From Blastobasis lacticolella (lineage: Eukaryota > Arthropoda > Insecta > Lepidoptera > Blastobasidae), in NCBI GenBank assembly GCA_905147135.1, contig LR990054.1:14359001-14423000 (forward strand): DNA of 64,000 nucleotides, given 5' to 3'. Made by a program: the position numbers and the translations under genes. The notes beneath the pieces were generated by a model. That model was not told the DNA's origin. It did not search any database and worked only from the letters and a program-made list of their open reading frames with translations. Of the stretch, positions 10,794 to 22,660 are shown one piece after another. Position 1 is the first letter of the stretch; every line of letters begins with the position of its first letter.

Positions 10794-12031
10794 TGTGAGG
10801 AGTTGGGGCGTGTTCATTTCACAGCGGTTTTGGTTTCGGAATCCGTACCGCTGAAGGGGAAGAAATTATTATGATTTGAGTCAAAAAAACGTATACGTTA
10901 GTGGTCAAAGCGATGTCTGTACCGCATTAAATAGTCGTATTCGTTATAATTTAATGAAATAGAAATGTTTATAACGTGTCAAGTATTTTTCATGAAATAA
11001 TGCCAGTAGTTCACCGAGAGATCAAGCTACGCTATTGTCGATCTATTTGGCACAACCTATAGGTTCTGCCTAATTTTCATTTCATTTCATTCATTTTGAT
11101 AAACATAAATTTACATAATTAATAATTACATTTTTAATAATGTGCTTATTACATTTGGCTAAATTCAGTCGTCTAAATTCAGGAGCAAGAAGTGTGAAAG
11201 CAAGTAAACTTGAAATGTATGGCTCATAAAATAAGGCAAATTGTTTATATCACACCATTTGAAAAGTGGAGCGTTGCGAAACATATTATAAGTGATATAA
11301 AAATGGTATTCACTTATAATACGGGTTTTGTCAGGTGTTATAAGCGCAAAACAAATACGGGCAGCACCATTTTCTGTTATGTATTTTGAACATTGCGATC
11401 TGAGCTTAAACTGCCGTGTGTAGGAGGATCATGACCAGCAGATAAATATCGTTCGCCATTCGCATTACCAGTTCAGTTTTGCACTCGGTCGGTAACTTAG
11501 TTCTGCTATGAATGTCTTCATTTCTATTCCTATCACGTAGACAAATTCCGAGCATAGTTCTCTTCATCGCACGTTGAGTGATCGTAAGCCTTCTTTGAGA
11601 CCCTTATTAAGGCACCACGTTTCGCAATAGGATACAATTCGTGTAGATTGATGATAGTAGAACTAGCGTGTCGTTACCGACCTTTTTGTTTTCAATTCGT
11701 CAAATATTATTTTTGTTTTGATTCGTCAAGCGAGTAAATATTAAAAATTCCATTCGTTAAGCATGTTTAAAGTTCAGATTAGTCAAGTTGACAATAAGTT
11801 GTAATTCTACATATTGTCTTCAAAAGGGATATCTATGTGGTTAAATGCCCAATTTACTGAACGATACTTACCAAATCCAATTATTTTCCTTCTAACGCTT
11901 TATAATTATTTTATATCCACACATAAATACTTAATATAAATCGTCCACACTCTGTGTCCACCAAGAAACCAAAGATATAACAATGACAATATTATATCGC
12001 TTGACGAATAATGTTTGATGAATTGAAAACC

Positions 12032-14100
12032 TATACCCATCCAAATCCAAAACCCCGAGAGCTTTCAACTCGAATTACAAAATCGCTTCGAGTGCCTAGG
12101 AGAGTGCGTCGACGTGGACGACTATAATAACAGGTTCGTGGAAACTGTCTATACGGTTGGGTCAGTTTTATAAGGCCTGCCGTACAAACAGAACAAACAA
12201 AATCTCTGACGATACCCTCAAACTCATCGAAGAAAGACGCGGAATGACTCTGCAGTCCCCTGATGATGTCTCTCAATTTAGGCGACTTAATCGACAGATC
12301 TCCAAGTCTCTGACTCGCGACATACGCCGCTTCAATACTACCAATATTGAGGCGGCGATCGAGCGGAACAAAGGCTCTAAAGTCTTTGCGAGAGATCTGT
12401 CGATTGGACAGAGCCAGTTGACGAGACTGAAAACGGATGACGGCAGAGTTATTTCGACCAAGTCCGAGGTTATGAGGGAAGTCGAGAGGTTCTATGGACA
12501 GTTATACACGACAACACAGGTGCCCGTTACCAGTATGGCAAAAGACCCCAGAGCCAAGTTGACCCGACACTACACCGAAGATATCCCGGACATCAGCCTG
12601 TACGAGATTAGTATGGCTCTCAAACAGCTTAAGAACAACAAGGCGCCGGGTGATGATGGAATTACGGCTGAGCTTCTGAAAGCTGGTGGCAAACCTGTGC
12701 TTAAGACCCTTCAGAAACTGTTCAATTCCGTCATCCTCGAGGGCAAAACGCCGGAAGCATGGCACAGAAGCATAGTCATATTGTTCTTCAAGAAAGGTGA
12801 TAAGGCTCTCTTGAAGAACTTCAGACCAATATCGCTGCTGACCCATGTCTATAAGCTGTTTTCGAGAGTCATTACGAATCGTCTCGCACGCAGGTTTGAT
12901 GACTTCCAGCCTCCCGAACAAGCCGGATTCCGAAAAGGTTTTAGTACCATAGACCACATACATACGCTGCGGCAGGTTGTACAGAAGACCGAAGAGTATA
13001 ACCGGCCATTATGCTTGGCGTTTGTGGACTATGAGAAAGCCTTCGATTCGATCGAAACTTGGGCGGTGCTCCAGTCTCTACAGCGGTGCCAAATTGACTA
13101 TCGATATATCGAAGCACTGAAGTGTTTGTACGAAAACGCCACTATGTCAGTTCGTCTCCAGGACAAGACCACAGAACCTATTCAGCTGCAGCGAGGTGTT
13201 AGACAAGGTGATGTCATATCACCGAAGTTGTTCACCGCTGCACTGGAGGATATCTTTAGGCTTCTGGACTGGGACGGACTTGGCATCAATATTAACGGCG
13301 AGTACCTCACGCACCTCAGATTTGCTGACGATATCGTAGTCATGGCTGAAACCCTGGAAGACTTGGGCAAAATGCTCGATGACCTCTGTAGTGCCTCTCA
13401 ACAAGTAGGTCTTAAAATGAACATGGACAAGACGAAAATTATGTCGAATGTCCATGTTGTGCCTACTCCAGTGACAGTTGGAGGCACTCCACTTGAAGTT
13501 GTTGACGACTATACATACCTAGGACAAATAGTCCGGCTAGGTAGGTCCAATTTCGAGAAAGAGGTCAATCGACGAATCCAACTCGGTTGGGCAGCGTTCG
13601 GGAAGCTACGCCACATATTTTCGTCCCAATTACCGCAGTGTCTCAAGACGAAGGTCTTTGACCAATGTGTGTTGCCAGTGATGACTAACGGATTTGAAAC
13701 GTGGCCACTCACTATGGGCCTTATAAGAAAGCTCACTGTTGCCCAAAGGGCAATGGAAAGAGCTATGCTCGGAGTTTCTTTGCGCGATCGAGTCAGAAAT
13801 GAGGAGATCCGCAAGCGAACCAAGGTCACCGACATAGCTCTAAGGATTGCCAGACTGAAGTGGCAGTGGGCAGGGCACATAGCTCGAAGAACAGATGGCC
13901 GATGGGGCAGTAAAGTTCTCGAGTGGCGACCACGTACCGGTAGACGCAGCGTGGGTAGGCCTCCTACAAGGTGGACCGACGACCTGGTAAGAATCGCAGG
14001 TACCAGCTGGATGCGGAAAGCACAGGACCGGTCTTTGTGGAGATCTCTGGGGGAGGCCTATGCCCAGCAGTGGGCGTCTTCTGGCTGATATGATGATGAT
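12032..14100 (+). mobile_element. RTE-1: 5'-truncated RTE-type non-LTR retrotransposon with TSD
   Basis: A 2.07-kb insertion in intron 4 of the TSP1/TSPN gene, antisense to it. The 15-bp direct repeat gatgaattgaaaacc flanks it (12017-12031 and 14101-14115), the right copy following a TGATGATGATGATGAT tail. Short microsatellite tails instead of poly(A) and an RT of this type are typical of the RTE clade. The endonuclease half is missing through 5' truncation. The perfect TSD and nearly open frame point to a recent insertion. Confidence 0.92.
12033..14088 (+). pseudogene. RTE-type reverse transcriptase, 3' portion, one frameshift
   Basis: The main open frame (from about 12100 to the TGA at 14086) has a full RT domain: NNKAPGDDG near 12640, FRPISLLTHVYKLF near 12825, the motif A FVDYEKAFD at 13021, motif B RGVRQGDVISP at 13192, motif C FADD at 13321 and YLGQ near 13516. 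The C-terminal segment contains GHIARRTDGRW, GRPPTRWTDDLV and SLWRSLGEAYAQQW. Both motif C aspartates are intact. Upstream, residues continue in another frame from 12033 (FECLGECVDVDDYNNRFVET), so a one-base indel lies at about 12150-12170. There is no Met start in the main frame; TTG at 12157 is only an in-frame codon. With no endonuclease and a frameshift, it is not autonomous as it stands. Confidence 0.9.
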
Positions 14101-14726
14101 GATGAATTGAAAACCAAAAGGCCAGTAAAAACACGTTAGAACTATCATCAGGATTAAAAAACTAAATCCACGTTTCTGATTCATAAGACAATACTGGAAA
14201 CATACACCGCCCAAAGACGTTCTTCTTGTAACACTACTTACATTATCTCATCAAAATAAATGGATACTATATCCTTGTCTATTTCTCACCCAAAAACAAT
14301 AATGCATTAGCGTGGAGTTTCGGATGGATAGCTAAAGTAATCGGAGGCAAAGGGTTTGACCTTTGCGTTCACGGCGCCTACGATTTTAGATCTTTCTATT
14401 TAGTTCGAAGTACATTGTGTACACATTGTACATTCTAGGTATAGTCTGATAGTCTAGAATTTAAAATCATCACGCTATTTTCCTAGGAGCTGTTTGAAGC
14501 TCTCCGGGTATAATTTTACAGGTACCGAGTGAGAATGTAATCGATCTGTGTGGCGCTTCTTTCACTCATGTAGGTGATCAGATGCTCAGGTCGTCTTTAG
14601 AAAAAAGTGTTTACGGTGGTCATCTGGTTTGTGGACAAATTCAATTGAAATTCAAACAAATTCATTCACATTCGGTCAGAAATGTCAATGTCCTCTATTT
14701 CCAATCAATTTGGTTCGGTCAGGAAC

Positions 14727-14970
14727 TAAATAAATAATAAATCGTGGACAAATTCACACAGCGCCATCTAGCCCCAAAGTAAGCAAAGCTTGTGTTATGG
14801 GTGCTAGATAACTGATAAACTACTTATATACTTTTTTTAAACACATACTTATTATACATAGAACACCCAGACCCGTAACAGAAATTAAAATTCATCATTT
14901 CAATTTCTGCCCGGCCGGCCGGGAATCGAATCCGGGACCTCTTGCGTGATTACTGAACTACTCAGGTTGT
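14727..14970 (-). repeat. SINE-G copy 1
   Basis: Inverted Gly-tRNA-like head at 14909-14970 (box B gggaatcgaatccgggacc inverted), body 'gggtgctagataactgat', end with the ATTTATT tail inverted. Box A is partly deleted. Confidence 0.8.
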
Positions 14971-15832
14971 CAAACTATAACATTAATCACCGCATGTACC
15001 TCACTCGTAGGTCGATAAGTTTGGTACTATATTCTACTCTGCTGACACTATTATACTTTTCACATAAAATATAACCAAAACATGATCTAATACAAAATAA
15101 CCGGACATTCTAAAACAAAACAAATAAGTTCTCAAAATAAAAATATTTTTTCATAATAGGGTTTTATCGTGCATCTTTTGATTGAATATCATAGGGGCAT
15201 AGTACTCATTAAGATCATTCCAAAAAGCGCAAACATGATGGGTTTATCTTGTTACGTTCAGTAGATCCTATGCCGACTATCCATCATTATCATCAGACCT
15301 TGAATGTGACAAGGAATAATACTCATCAAGACCATAACAATGATGATGAAGTTATCTTGTTGCGTTCATTAGTTCCTATGATGACTCCATTATCAGACCA
15401 GCTCCATGGTACCATATTAATGCATGATCATCCAAGTTAGATAGCTATACAAAATTTCAGCTCAATTGAACCGAGGGAACTGGGTCAAATTAGGCTTGCA
15501 AGATTTGTCCCGCACATACACAGTTATATACAAACATTGCAAGTTTATAAAAGCTTGTAAAACGAACTGAAATGTTTGCCGTCGATACTATAAAATGAGT
15601 GATATAAACTCTCTCATGACAGATAATCAATATAGTCTAAGTATAGTGCTGAAGATTGGGAATGGGCCATAAAATATTCACAGAGCAGTTAGTTATAGGC
15701 ACGAAGTTTGATATGTTGAATCAATAGTTTGATTTGTTGTGTTGAGCTTAGTAATTATTATTTGACTTATTACGTTTCGATATCTTGATTGTGTTATAGT
15801 AGACAATTATTTATATTACAACCCACGACACA

Positions 15833-15973
15833 GCTAGCATAAGCTAGCCCGCGACATAGCTCGACACGCGAGATAGCCTTTGTTTCCGTCTCTCAATACT
15901 AATATCAAAGAGATAACAGTGTCATGTCGCGCTGTTTCTCGCTTTTAGCTCGCAAGAGCGCACTTATGCTAGC
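15833..15973. mobile_element. Short TIR element (also at 47821, 53461)
   Basis: 11-bp inverted ends gctagcataag / cttatgctagc, with inner gctcg/cgagc symmetry and the block tctctcaatactaa. Related copies lie at 53461-53592 (nearly full) and 47821-47905 (left half). Confidence 0.65.
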
Positions 15974-15984
15974 CATGCAGGTCT

Positions 15985-16129
15985 GCTTACTAAGTATGTA
16001 TTTAAAAATATATATAAGTAGTTTATCAGTTTTCTGGCACCCCATAACACAATATTTGCTTACTTTGGGGCTAGATGGCGCTGTGTGAATTGTCAAAGCA
16101 TATTTGTTTATTTATTATTATTATTATAG
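15985..16129 (+). repeat. SINE-G 3' fragment
   Basis: Only the 3' half: 'aagtagtttatcagtt', ttactttggggctagatggc, then an ATT-repeat tail. A further short tail piece is at 16350-16400. Confidence 0.75.
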
Positions 16130-16408
16130 CTCGATAAACCACAAAACATTAGTCAAGACGGGATTTATTCGTTACTCAAGATCTATAAAGTCATAGAATT
16201 ACTACAATGGATCGGAAGAGATCGTTGGAAGACAGAAAAGGCAATCCAATCCATTATCATGTGGGCAGTACCAAATCATTTAGTGTTGGGTCATGTGTAG
16301 GAGTATACTAAACTGTAATACTGTATACTGCTCGCTGCGTGTGTGCTGACGCTGTGTGAATTTGTCAACGATTATTTATTTTGTTTTTATTTTATTTATA
16401 AAAAGAAA

Positions 16409-16760
16409 ATCAACTTGGCGTTAATGTCCCGATTGTGCTCTTGAGAACGAGGGCACGGGGTCCGCCTTGACCATGATCCAGGATTTGGCGATCAGGTTAT
16501 TACAGTGGAGCGACTACCATCTGACCTCCGTGACCCTCCTACCAGGGGAACCGGACCAGATTGGATCATGGTTACAAATTCAGTTGCCTGAATTTGCAGG
16601 TTTCATAACGATGTTTTCCCTCACCGTAAGAGCATCGGTTAGTATTCAACTAACGTACATAACTCAGAAAAGAGTCATTGGTACATGGTCGCAGCGGGAT
16701 TCGAACCCGGTACCTCTCGCTTACGAGTTGGATACCCAACCGCCCGGGTACCAACGCTCT
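16409..16760 (-). repeat. SINE-S copy 2 (minus half of inverted pair)
   Basis: Near full length (~350 bp): the 3' end ggcgttaatgtcccgattgt at the left, both catgatcca/tggatcatg blocks, and the box B and A region at 16690-16760. Confidence 0.88.
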
Positions 16761-16794
16761 ACGAAATTTTATTTATTTATACATACTGTGTATT

Positions 16795-17124
16795 GAGCAT
16801 CGGTAGCCGAGCGTATAGGTCCGACGTAGTATCCGACTCGTAATTGGGAGGTACCGGGTTCGAATCTCGCTGCGGCCATATACCAATGACTCTTTTCTGT
16901 GTTATGTACATTAGTTGACAACTAATCTATGCTCTTACGGTGAGGAAAAACATCCGAATGACTGTGTAACCATGATCCAATCTGGTCAGGTCCCCCTGGT
17001 AGCAGGGTTATGAAGATCTGATGGCAGATGTTCTACCGTAATTACCTGGTCTGTCAAATCCTGGATCATGGTCAAGGCGGACCGTTGTATGGCACTGTTA
17101 ACTTATAGTGCTGCTGAGGATGAT
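16795..17124 (+). repeat. SINE-S copy 3 (plus half of inverted pair)
   Basis: Head gagcatcggtagccgagcg with box B ccgggttcgaatctcgc at 16855, then the same body as copy 2. Only 34 bp (16761-16794) separate the two heads. Confidence 0.87.
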
Positions 17125-17574
17125 TAAATGCATTTAATATTACCCAAGCGAGGTACTGTGCCATCGCTACGATACCTACTGGAAAATACCAATATTTAAT
17201 AGGGGACCACTACGGAAAGTTATCCCATCCTGCGGGATCCCGAACTTTGCAGTTACACATGATATGTGTAACTTTCCCAACGTGAATGATCAAAAAGGTA
17301 AACAAATATGACGCCGGAATTTTCACGTCGAAGTGGATTTCGGAGGACATATTATTTTTAACGAACGCCGCGGAAATATTGTTTTCAATAGTTTTAAACG
17401 AAAACACATACCAATTGTTTTATAGAATAAATAAAATGCAATGTATGGTCCCTCAGTTTCGAGAACAGTATTGTGTGTAATAATATAAAGAGAAAAATAG
17501 TCAAAGTAATTCATGTTGATTAGTACGCGGGCCATGTAATTTTTTATATTTTTTATACCACTAGGGTAAAAGTA

Positions 17575-18100
17575 AAAAGTAAAGTAAATACAAGGTGGCA
17601 TACAAGCTTACGGCCTGCCTTACGGTAAATAGACACCGCAGCCTATAGACGTTTGCAATACCAGGGGCATCACCCACGCGTTGGGTGAATCTAATTGGAA
17701 TCTCATTCAGAGGGCTGGCGTAATAAGTCTAGTACTAATTAGTAGTATGTGATCTACAAGAATTACGCCTAATTAAGTTACACATATACACCTATAGGTC
17801 ACGCATTTTCCCCATAGCGAAAGGTAGAGACCACATTTTTTTATACCAGGTGGCAAAAAAATTTTAGGGCTTGCCTGATGGTAAGCAGTCAACGTAGTTT
17901 ATGGACATCTGCAATAACATTTTTTTTATTCCACTACGGTGGCAAACAAGCTTACGCTTGAGCCTGATGGTTAGCAGTCACCGCAGCCTATGGAAGTTTG
18001 CAATACCAGGGGCATCACTCATGATCTGCTGACCCCCTAAAACCCTTTTCACCCCTTACTTGTAAAAACCTCTCCAGGGAACTCATTCCACAACCTTAAA
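17575..18100 (-). repeat. Three adjacent LINE-J 3' ends
   Basis: Minus-orientation copies at about 17575-17720, 17825-17925 and 17928-18100. Each begins with a T-rich tail and a 'ggtggcaaacaagctt / gcctgatggtaagcag' block. They lie immediately downstream of the TSP1 exon in gene orientation. Confidence 0.7.
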
Positions 18101-18169
18101 CTGGAGTTGGAGAAAAATCACATACAATGGACACTATTTATGTTTATATGCTTAACGATAAAAACCCAC

Positions 18170-18310
18170 CTTCGCACAGGAACGTGTTGCAGGCCCGCCG
18201 CTGCTCGCCGTAGCCCTCGCAGACTGCGCGCGCGCAATACCGCCGCCGCGCCTGCGCGCCGCCGCCGCAGGAGCGGCTGCACGCGCCCCACTCGCCCCAG
18301 CCGGCCCAGC
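18170..18310 (-). CDS. Exon 4: thrombospondin type 1 repeat
   Basis: A single exon encodes one complete TSP1 repeat. It has the Trp ladder WAGWGEW, then CSRSCGGG, then further cysteines, six in all (about residues 175, 179, 190, 195, 205, 211), and Arg-rich strands for stacking with the tryptophans. The acceptor is CCCCAG|GC and the donor GAAG|GTGGGT, phase 1 at both ends, as is usual for shuffled extracellular modules. TSP1 repeats bind glycosaminoglycans and matrix partners and are often C-mannosylated or O-fucosylated; the CSRSCG site fits the O-fucose pattern. It precedes the TSPN domain here, the reverse of thrombospondin-1 order. Confidence 0.93.
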
Positions 18311-18457
18311 CTGGGGAGGAAGGGGGTGTTGGGTTCTCTTCTATTTTCATACGTTTTAAGAGAGAAAGTGAGTTTTAACGGTCTGTTCCGGGTTTCCTGC
18401 CGCGTACCTTTGTGTATACAACGGAGAGTAGTAGTAAGAGTAGCCCGATATTTCGAC

Positions 18458-18530
18458 GCAGTTGCATGCATCATGGTCACGGGCGCTCGAAGCTCTTCAG
18501 TCGTCCCGTGATCATGATGCATGCAACTGC
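18458..18530. repeat. Long perfect-stem inverted repeat
   Basis: 26-bp arms (18458-18483 and 18505-18530) with one mismatch and a 21-bp loop; core gcatgcatcatg. It lies ~150 bp upstream of the TSP1 exon in intron 3. A related half is at 21259-21303 in inverse orientation. Confidence 0.85.
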
Positions 18531-19245
18531 ATTTACATTTTTGTACTATTGACGTGACAAATAAACTGGCTTTCGTGGATTGAAGGTAAGCCTTACCATC
18601 AAGCCACGTAAACCACTAAACAGTTGCCGCAACCTACCTAGATTTGCATTATTATATCGGTTGTATAGGACTATATTTCTTGGAATTCTTAACTCTCAAA
18701 CAGTTCAAAACGAGCCGTACTTATATCTTTTTATACAGATGTAGGTATTTGAATACAAATCCTAAAGAAATAACAATGTTCAGAGAACCGAAACAATTTA
18801 TATATACAACGCAAATAAACAACAGCATTATCACATTTTTAACTACTATATTTTCCTTGCATATTCAAACAGGCTATTCAAGTCTAGAGGGTTGAGACCG
18901 AGCCACAGAGTCGTTACTGAATCGAGATTCTTTGAGTTTCGTCTCATAAAACCGAGAACGGCCATTTTTCCCAAGGAATACGAAATAATAATAAAGGAAA
19001 AGCCGTGATTTCGTCCTCTCGTTTGTTACATTGTCCTTTATCTCGGTACGTGGAAACAATTCGTTCTTTAAGACCAATCGCCAATTACGTTTGGAGAGAT
19101 GAGCAGTCACTTTTTCCTGCAACTTTGTGCCTACATAGACGAAGTTGTATAGCGTTGCTGGTTTAAAAATTAATCATAGATTAGCTGGGTTTATTCTTAC
19201 AAGGGCGTCATTCATAAAAAAAACGGCCAAATCGAGTAGAACTCG

Positions 19246-19412
19246 TCATCATTATCATCATCATATCAGCCGAAAGACGCTAACTGTTGGTCATAGGCCT
19301 CCCCAAGATATCTCCACAAAGGATGGTCCTGCGCCTTCCGCATCCAGCTGGTACCTGTATCTTTATCAGTTCGTCGGTTCACCTTGTGGGAGCCCTACCC
19401 ACGCTGCGAGCG
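19246..19412 (-). pseudogene. RTE-1 3' fragment
   Basis: The left end carries the inverted tail (catcattatcatcatcat), then minus-strand sequence matching the RTE-1 3' end (GDLW-like end, SWMRKAQD, TRW region). It is mutated and has no open frame of note. Lies in intron 3. Confidence 0.78.
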
Positions 19413-20282
19413 GAACTCGCATACGAAGATTTCCGTATATAGTTGTGATTTACAATGTTGACTTATGCGTCTCATGGCAGTAAGAGCTATTTTCAAACTG
19501 CAAAACATATGTTTGTTTTAAGGGTTATTACAAACATTTCAAAAACAGTAGTAGTTAGGGTTATTGCTACAATTATCTCTTTTTCATTTCAGAAAACAAG
19601 TTAAAGGGAAATAAACAGATGCAATGTAACAACCGTGGTTATAAATCCGATTCTTCAGCTAGAATTATCTTGTATTTCAAAGTGAATTCTAGGTACAAAT
19701 AAATCGCTCTCGTGTCATAGCTTGGACTCGGTCAAGCGTGAGGAGCCCGCCTGCATGAGCACCGTCATATCTATTTCTGCCATCATGCAACAATGCTTGC
19801 ATTGTTATATTCCGGTTTAAAGGAGATCTAGCGCTAGGCATGAAGCATGCCATCTTACTCTTCACTGCAACAATGCGCTCGCTGTTGTATCTTTTGTTAC
19901 GTTCGCACTTGAATCCTAAGTGCCTTATACTTAGATAAATAAGGACCACAGTTGCCACTTTTCATCAGGTGGACGGTCTGCAAATTATTTTCTGAGTAGC
20001 CGTTGTTTTATATCGGCTATATGATGGTACTGCTAAACTTTCACTACACATATTATCGGGTTTGTTACCACGGTTAGTATTGTTTTTACCTGGATATTTA
20101 CTCTGCTAAAACTGCTAAAACAATTTAAATACCTATCTATATGTACTAAAATAGCCATGTCGGTACATTGAAGATTTTATTTCAGATCCATATGATTTTA
20201 TTTTATTAAAAAGTTATCTTATATTTGTCTGACTGTCTGTTCGCGTCTAACGCAAAAACAACTGATTCGATTTTAATAGTTT

Positions 20283-20999
20283 ATAATAGGACCACGCTTA
20301 GTCCGAATCAACTGACAGTGGTAGAAAATATAAAATGTGGATATGGCAATATCTATTGGACAATCTGTCCTTGTTAGTCATTGTCCATTATTATTTAGGC
20401 GACCCGCACACTGGAACGCAGCACCGTACAGTTATGCGTGACATGCGTTAGTGCGTGGCATAAAGTTATTTGAGCTGTCATCGGTTTCTATGGAAATTAC
20501 TCATAGTCGAACACACTGAAAACGCATCCACGCGCGTTCGTGCGGAGCCGTAGTTTTTTTTCATTGACACATTTGACACGGGCTGCGGGTCAGATAAGTT
20601 TTTGGCGCTGTACTTTCTACATAAAAAGGCATCAAATAGGCCGCTGCTGTGAAGTGAGGTCTCCAGGATTGTCAAATAGGTATTCCGCTACTCAGTTCTC
20701 TATTTATTTTTCGCCTAAATAATATAATTTTATGAAAAGATTATAACAATTTGGAGAATTCCTAAATTTTGTATTGTATATAAAACAATATAAAAAATAC
20801 ACATATTTCCAAATTTCGCCAGACTGAATGCTACGCTCCAATGTGCCAATCGCCTCAACAATATTTTTCAAATCAGTCAAATTTTTTGTTATGACTTTTA
20901 TGAATGACGTTCTATGACGGATACAAGACATGGCATTAGTTGTCATACAGAGTTTTTTTTTTTTAATATCGATTCGGACTTAGCGTGGTCTTACTATAG
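20283..20999. mobile_element. Candidate non-autonomous DNA element, ~717 bp
   Basis: Inverted ends of ~27 bp: left around 20283-20309 (accacgcttagtccgaatc), right around 20971-20997 (gattcggacttagcgtggt). No transposase ORF inside. Lies in intron 3. Confidence 0.6.
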
Positions 21000-22235
21000 T
21001 AGCTTGCAGTCCAGGGAATAATCTAAGTGATGTTTCATCTTATTCGAGTAGGTAGAGCCAGAGATATAGCTAAACCTCCCCGTAGTAACACCATTCATAC
21101 AATACGGAAGTAATTTAAAATGGTAACGCGAGCGAAAACCATAACCAAAGCCAAAGCTATCATAAATCTATTTAAACGCGGATGTTAGATGTTTATATAA
21201 AAAGAAAATGATATAACTAGTATAAAATAACATAATGTTTTAAACTATGGCTATCGGTGTCGTCCCGTGACCATGATGCATGCAACCGTGTCGAAATATC
21301 GGGCTCCTCGTTAGCAAAGGTACGCGGTAGGAAACGCGGAACATACCCTTAAAATGTGTGATATAAGTAGTATCGTAAGAAAATGATACCTTTAAGTTAT
21401 ACGTCGCCGTTAAATAACCGTTATCGGAAAGTAAAAGCGTACGCGTCGTTCCCGCGTAGAAATCGGATAGAAAACGTTTAGTCTACCCAATTAATAATTG
21501 GTGTGTACACGACTGACCGCGACGCGGTGACTACGCGGGTGCACCACGGCGACTGTGCGAGTGCGACTCAATACTGTGCGTTTGTTTAACGTTTAAAATA
21601 AGCTTTCCGTCATTACTAAAGAAACCAAACTTGTAGAAATTCGAGCAGAAATAGTGTACGTCTGATATCGTTCATTCCTCCACTTACCACTTTCTAAATT
21701 TGTACTAATGAGAAATGCGGAACGATGTCTATTGGGAATTGATGGAATAGTTTCCAGTTTCCAATAAACTTTCTGCTCGGAAAAAATACAGCCAGAGTTT
21801 ATATTTAATATTGGACTTTATTTGCAATAGAATCAGCGAGGTTTGTATTTTTATTCGGTTTGCAGCCGCGTTCGTGAACCGTTGAGAGCCGTAATATGGA
21901 ACGAAATGGTTGGAGGCAAAACATATTTTATTTGAAGTAGGTGTTTAATTTATATTAAATAAAACGTTTCGCTTGGTCTTCCGCTGGGATGAACAGTCTC
22001 AGGAGCCGAGTGGCGCCTCGTGACGGAATTTTCTATAAATCTATTGCGTCGAACATTTTGGATTTGTTCTAGCAGAGTTGAGTTTTATTACTTGGCTACT
22101 AGAATTACGTGTTGTACACCTACAAATGCGAATCCAATATAAAAGTTATTAGAGTTTTCACGTCATTCGTATCACAATAAATCGTAATAAAATCGTCCAT
22201 CATCGCGGCGAGACGGAAATTTATGTTCGACTTAC

Positions 22236-22444
22236 CGACAGCATTCCAAATGGCGATGTCCACTCCGAGACTCCACGGGACTGCTGCAGCGGTGGCCTCC
22301 AGCCACGGGCCGTCAGGAGGAGTGGTCTCCAGGTCCACGACCGGGTCCGAGACCCTCGCGAAGACCACCAGCTCGCTCTGGGAGGGGGTCATGCTCCAGT
22401 TGAAGCAGCTGCTCAGCTGTGGTCTGATCTTCAGGTTCACCTGT
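22236..22444 (-). CDS. Exon 3: end of N-terminal NtA/TIMP-like region
   Basis: The acceptor is CTACTCCAG|ACAGG and the donor GTCG|GTAAGT. The one-nt start completes the Arg codon of exon 2, and the one-nt end completes a Gly with exon 4. It encodes residues 96-164. The stretch LSSCFNWSM followed by ELVVFARVSDP resembles the last strands of NtA/TIMP-like OB folds, where a Cys precedes a hydrophobic strand. NWS at 110 is a possible glycosylation site. The exon is GC-rich against its AT-rich surroundings, as are the other downstream coding exons. Confidence 0.85.
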
Positions 22445-22534
22445 CTGGAGTAGCAGGGCGAGTTTAGTATAAGAATTATGATTAGTATTAGGAGGACAAG
22501 AGTAATTATCCTGTATTGTAGAGGTAGATTAAGG

Positions 22535-22660
22535 GGGGTTATGGGCACAAGCCAACCTGACCTGCAGGCGTTCCCCTGCTGACAGACGGGCGAGGCACTG
22601 GTGAACCGGCTTTTCCCTAACGGGTCGTGCTGGTCGGATGGCAATCGCCGCACGTAAAAA
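22535..22660 (+). repeat. Dispersed repeat (also 51860-51925)
   Basis: Both share 'ctgctgacag', gggcgaggc and gaaccggcttttcc. Family unknown; close to a LINE tail in the 51.8-kb copy. Confidence 0.55.

Larger units (their letters stand above)
8197..18169. other. Intron 4 (10 kb)
   Basis: Holds the LINE-J end at 8510, a MITE at 9214, the endonuclease fragment at 10647, RTE-1 at 12032, SINE-G and SINE-S copies from 14727 to 17124, and LINE-J ends to 18100. Stretches at 9490-10430, 10800-12016, 14116-14726, 14971-15832 and 17125-17574 show nothing I recognise. Confidence 0.6.
18540..22235. other. Intron 3 remainder
   Basis: RTE-1 fragment at 19246 and a TIR element at 20283; otherwise AT-rich and unassigned, including 21310-22230. 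Confidence 0.5.

Noticed and set aside
12502..12963. 153-residue minus frame (also 13509-13880, 13840-14214)
   Set aside because: Antisense to the conserved RT frame of RTE-1.
16795..16880. tRNA-Ser gene
   Set aside because: Head of SINE-S; stems are imperfect and the body follows directly.
18107..18511. 134-residue open frame on the plus strand, rich in Arg and Pro
   Set aside because: It is the antisense shadow of the GC-rich TSP1 exon and runs into the hairpin repeat.
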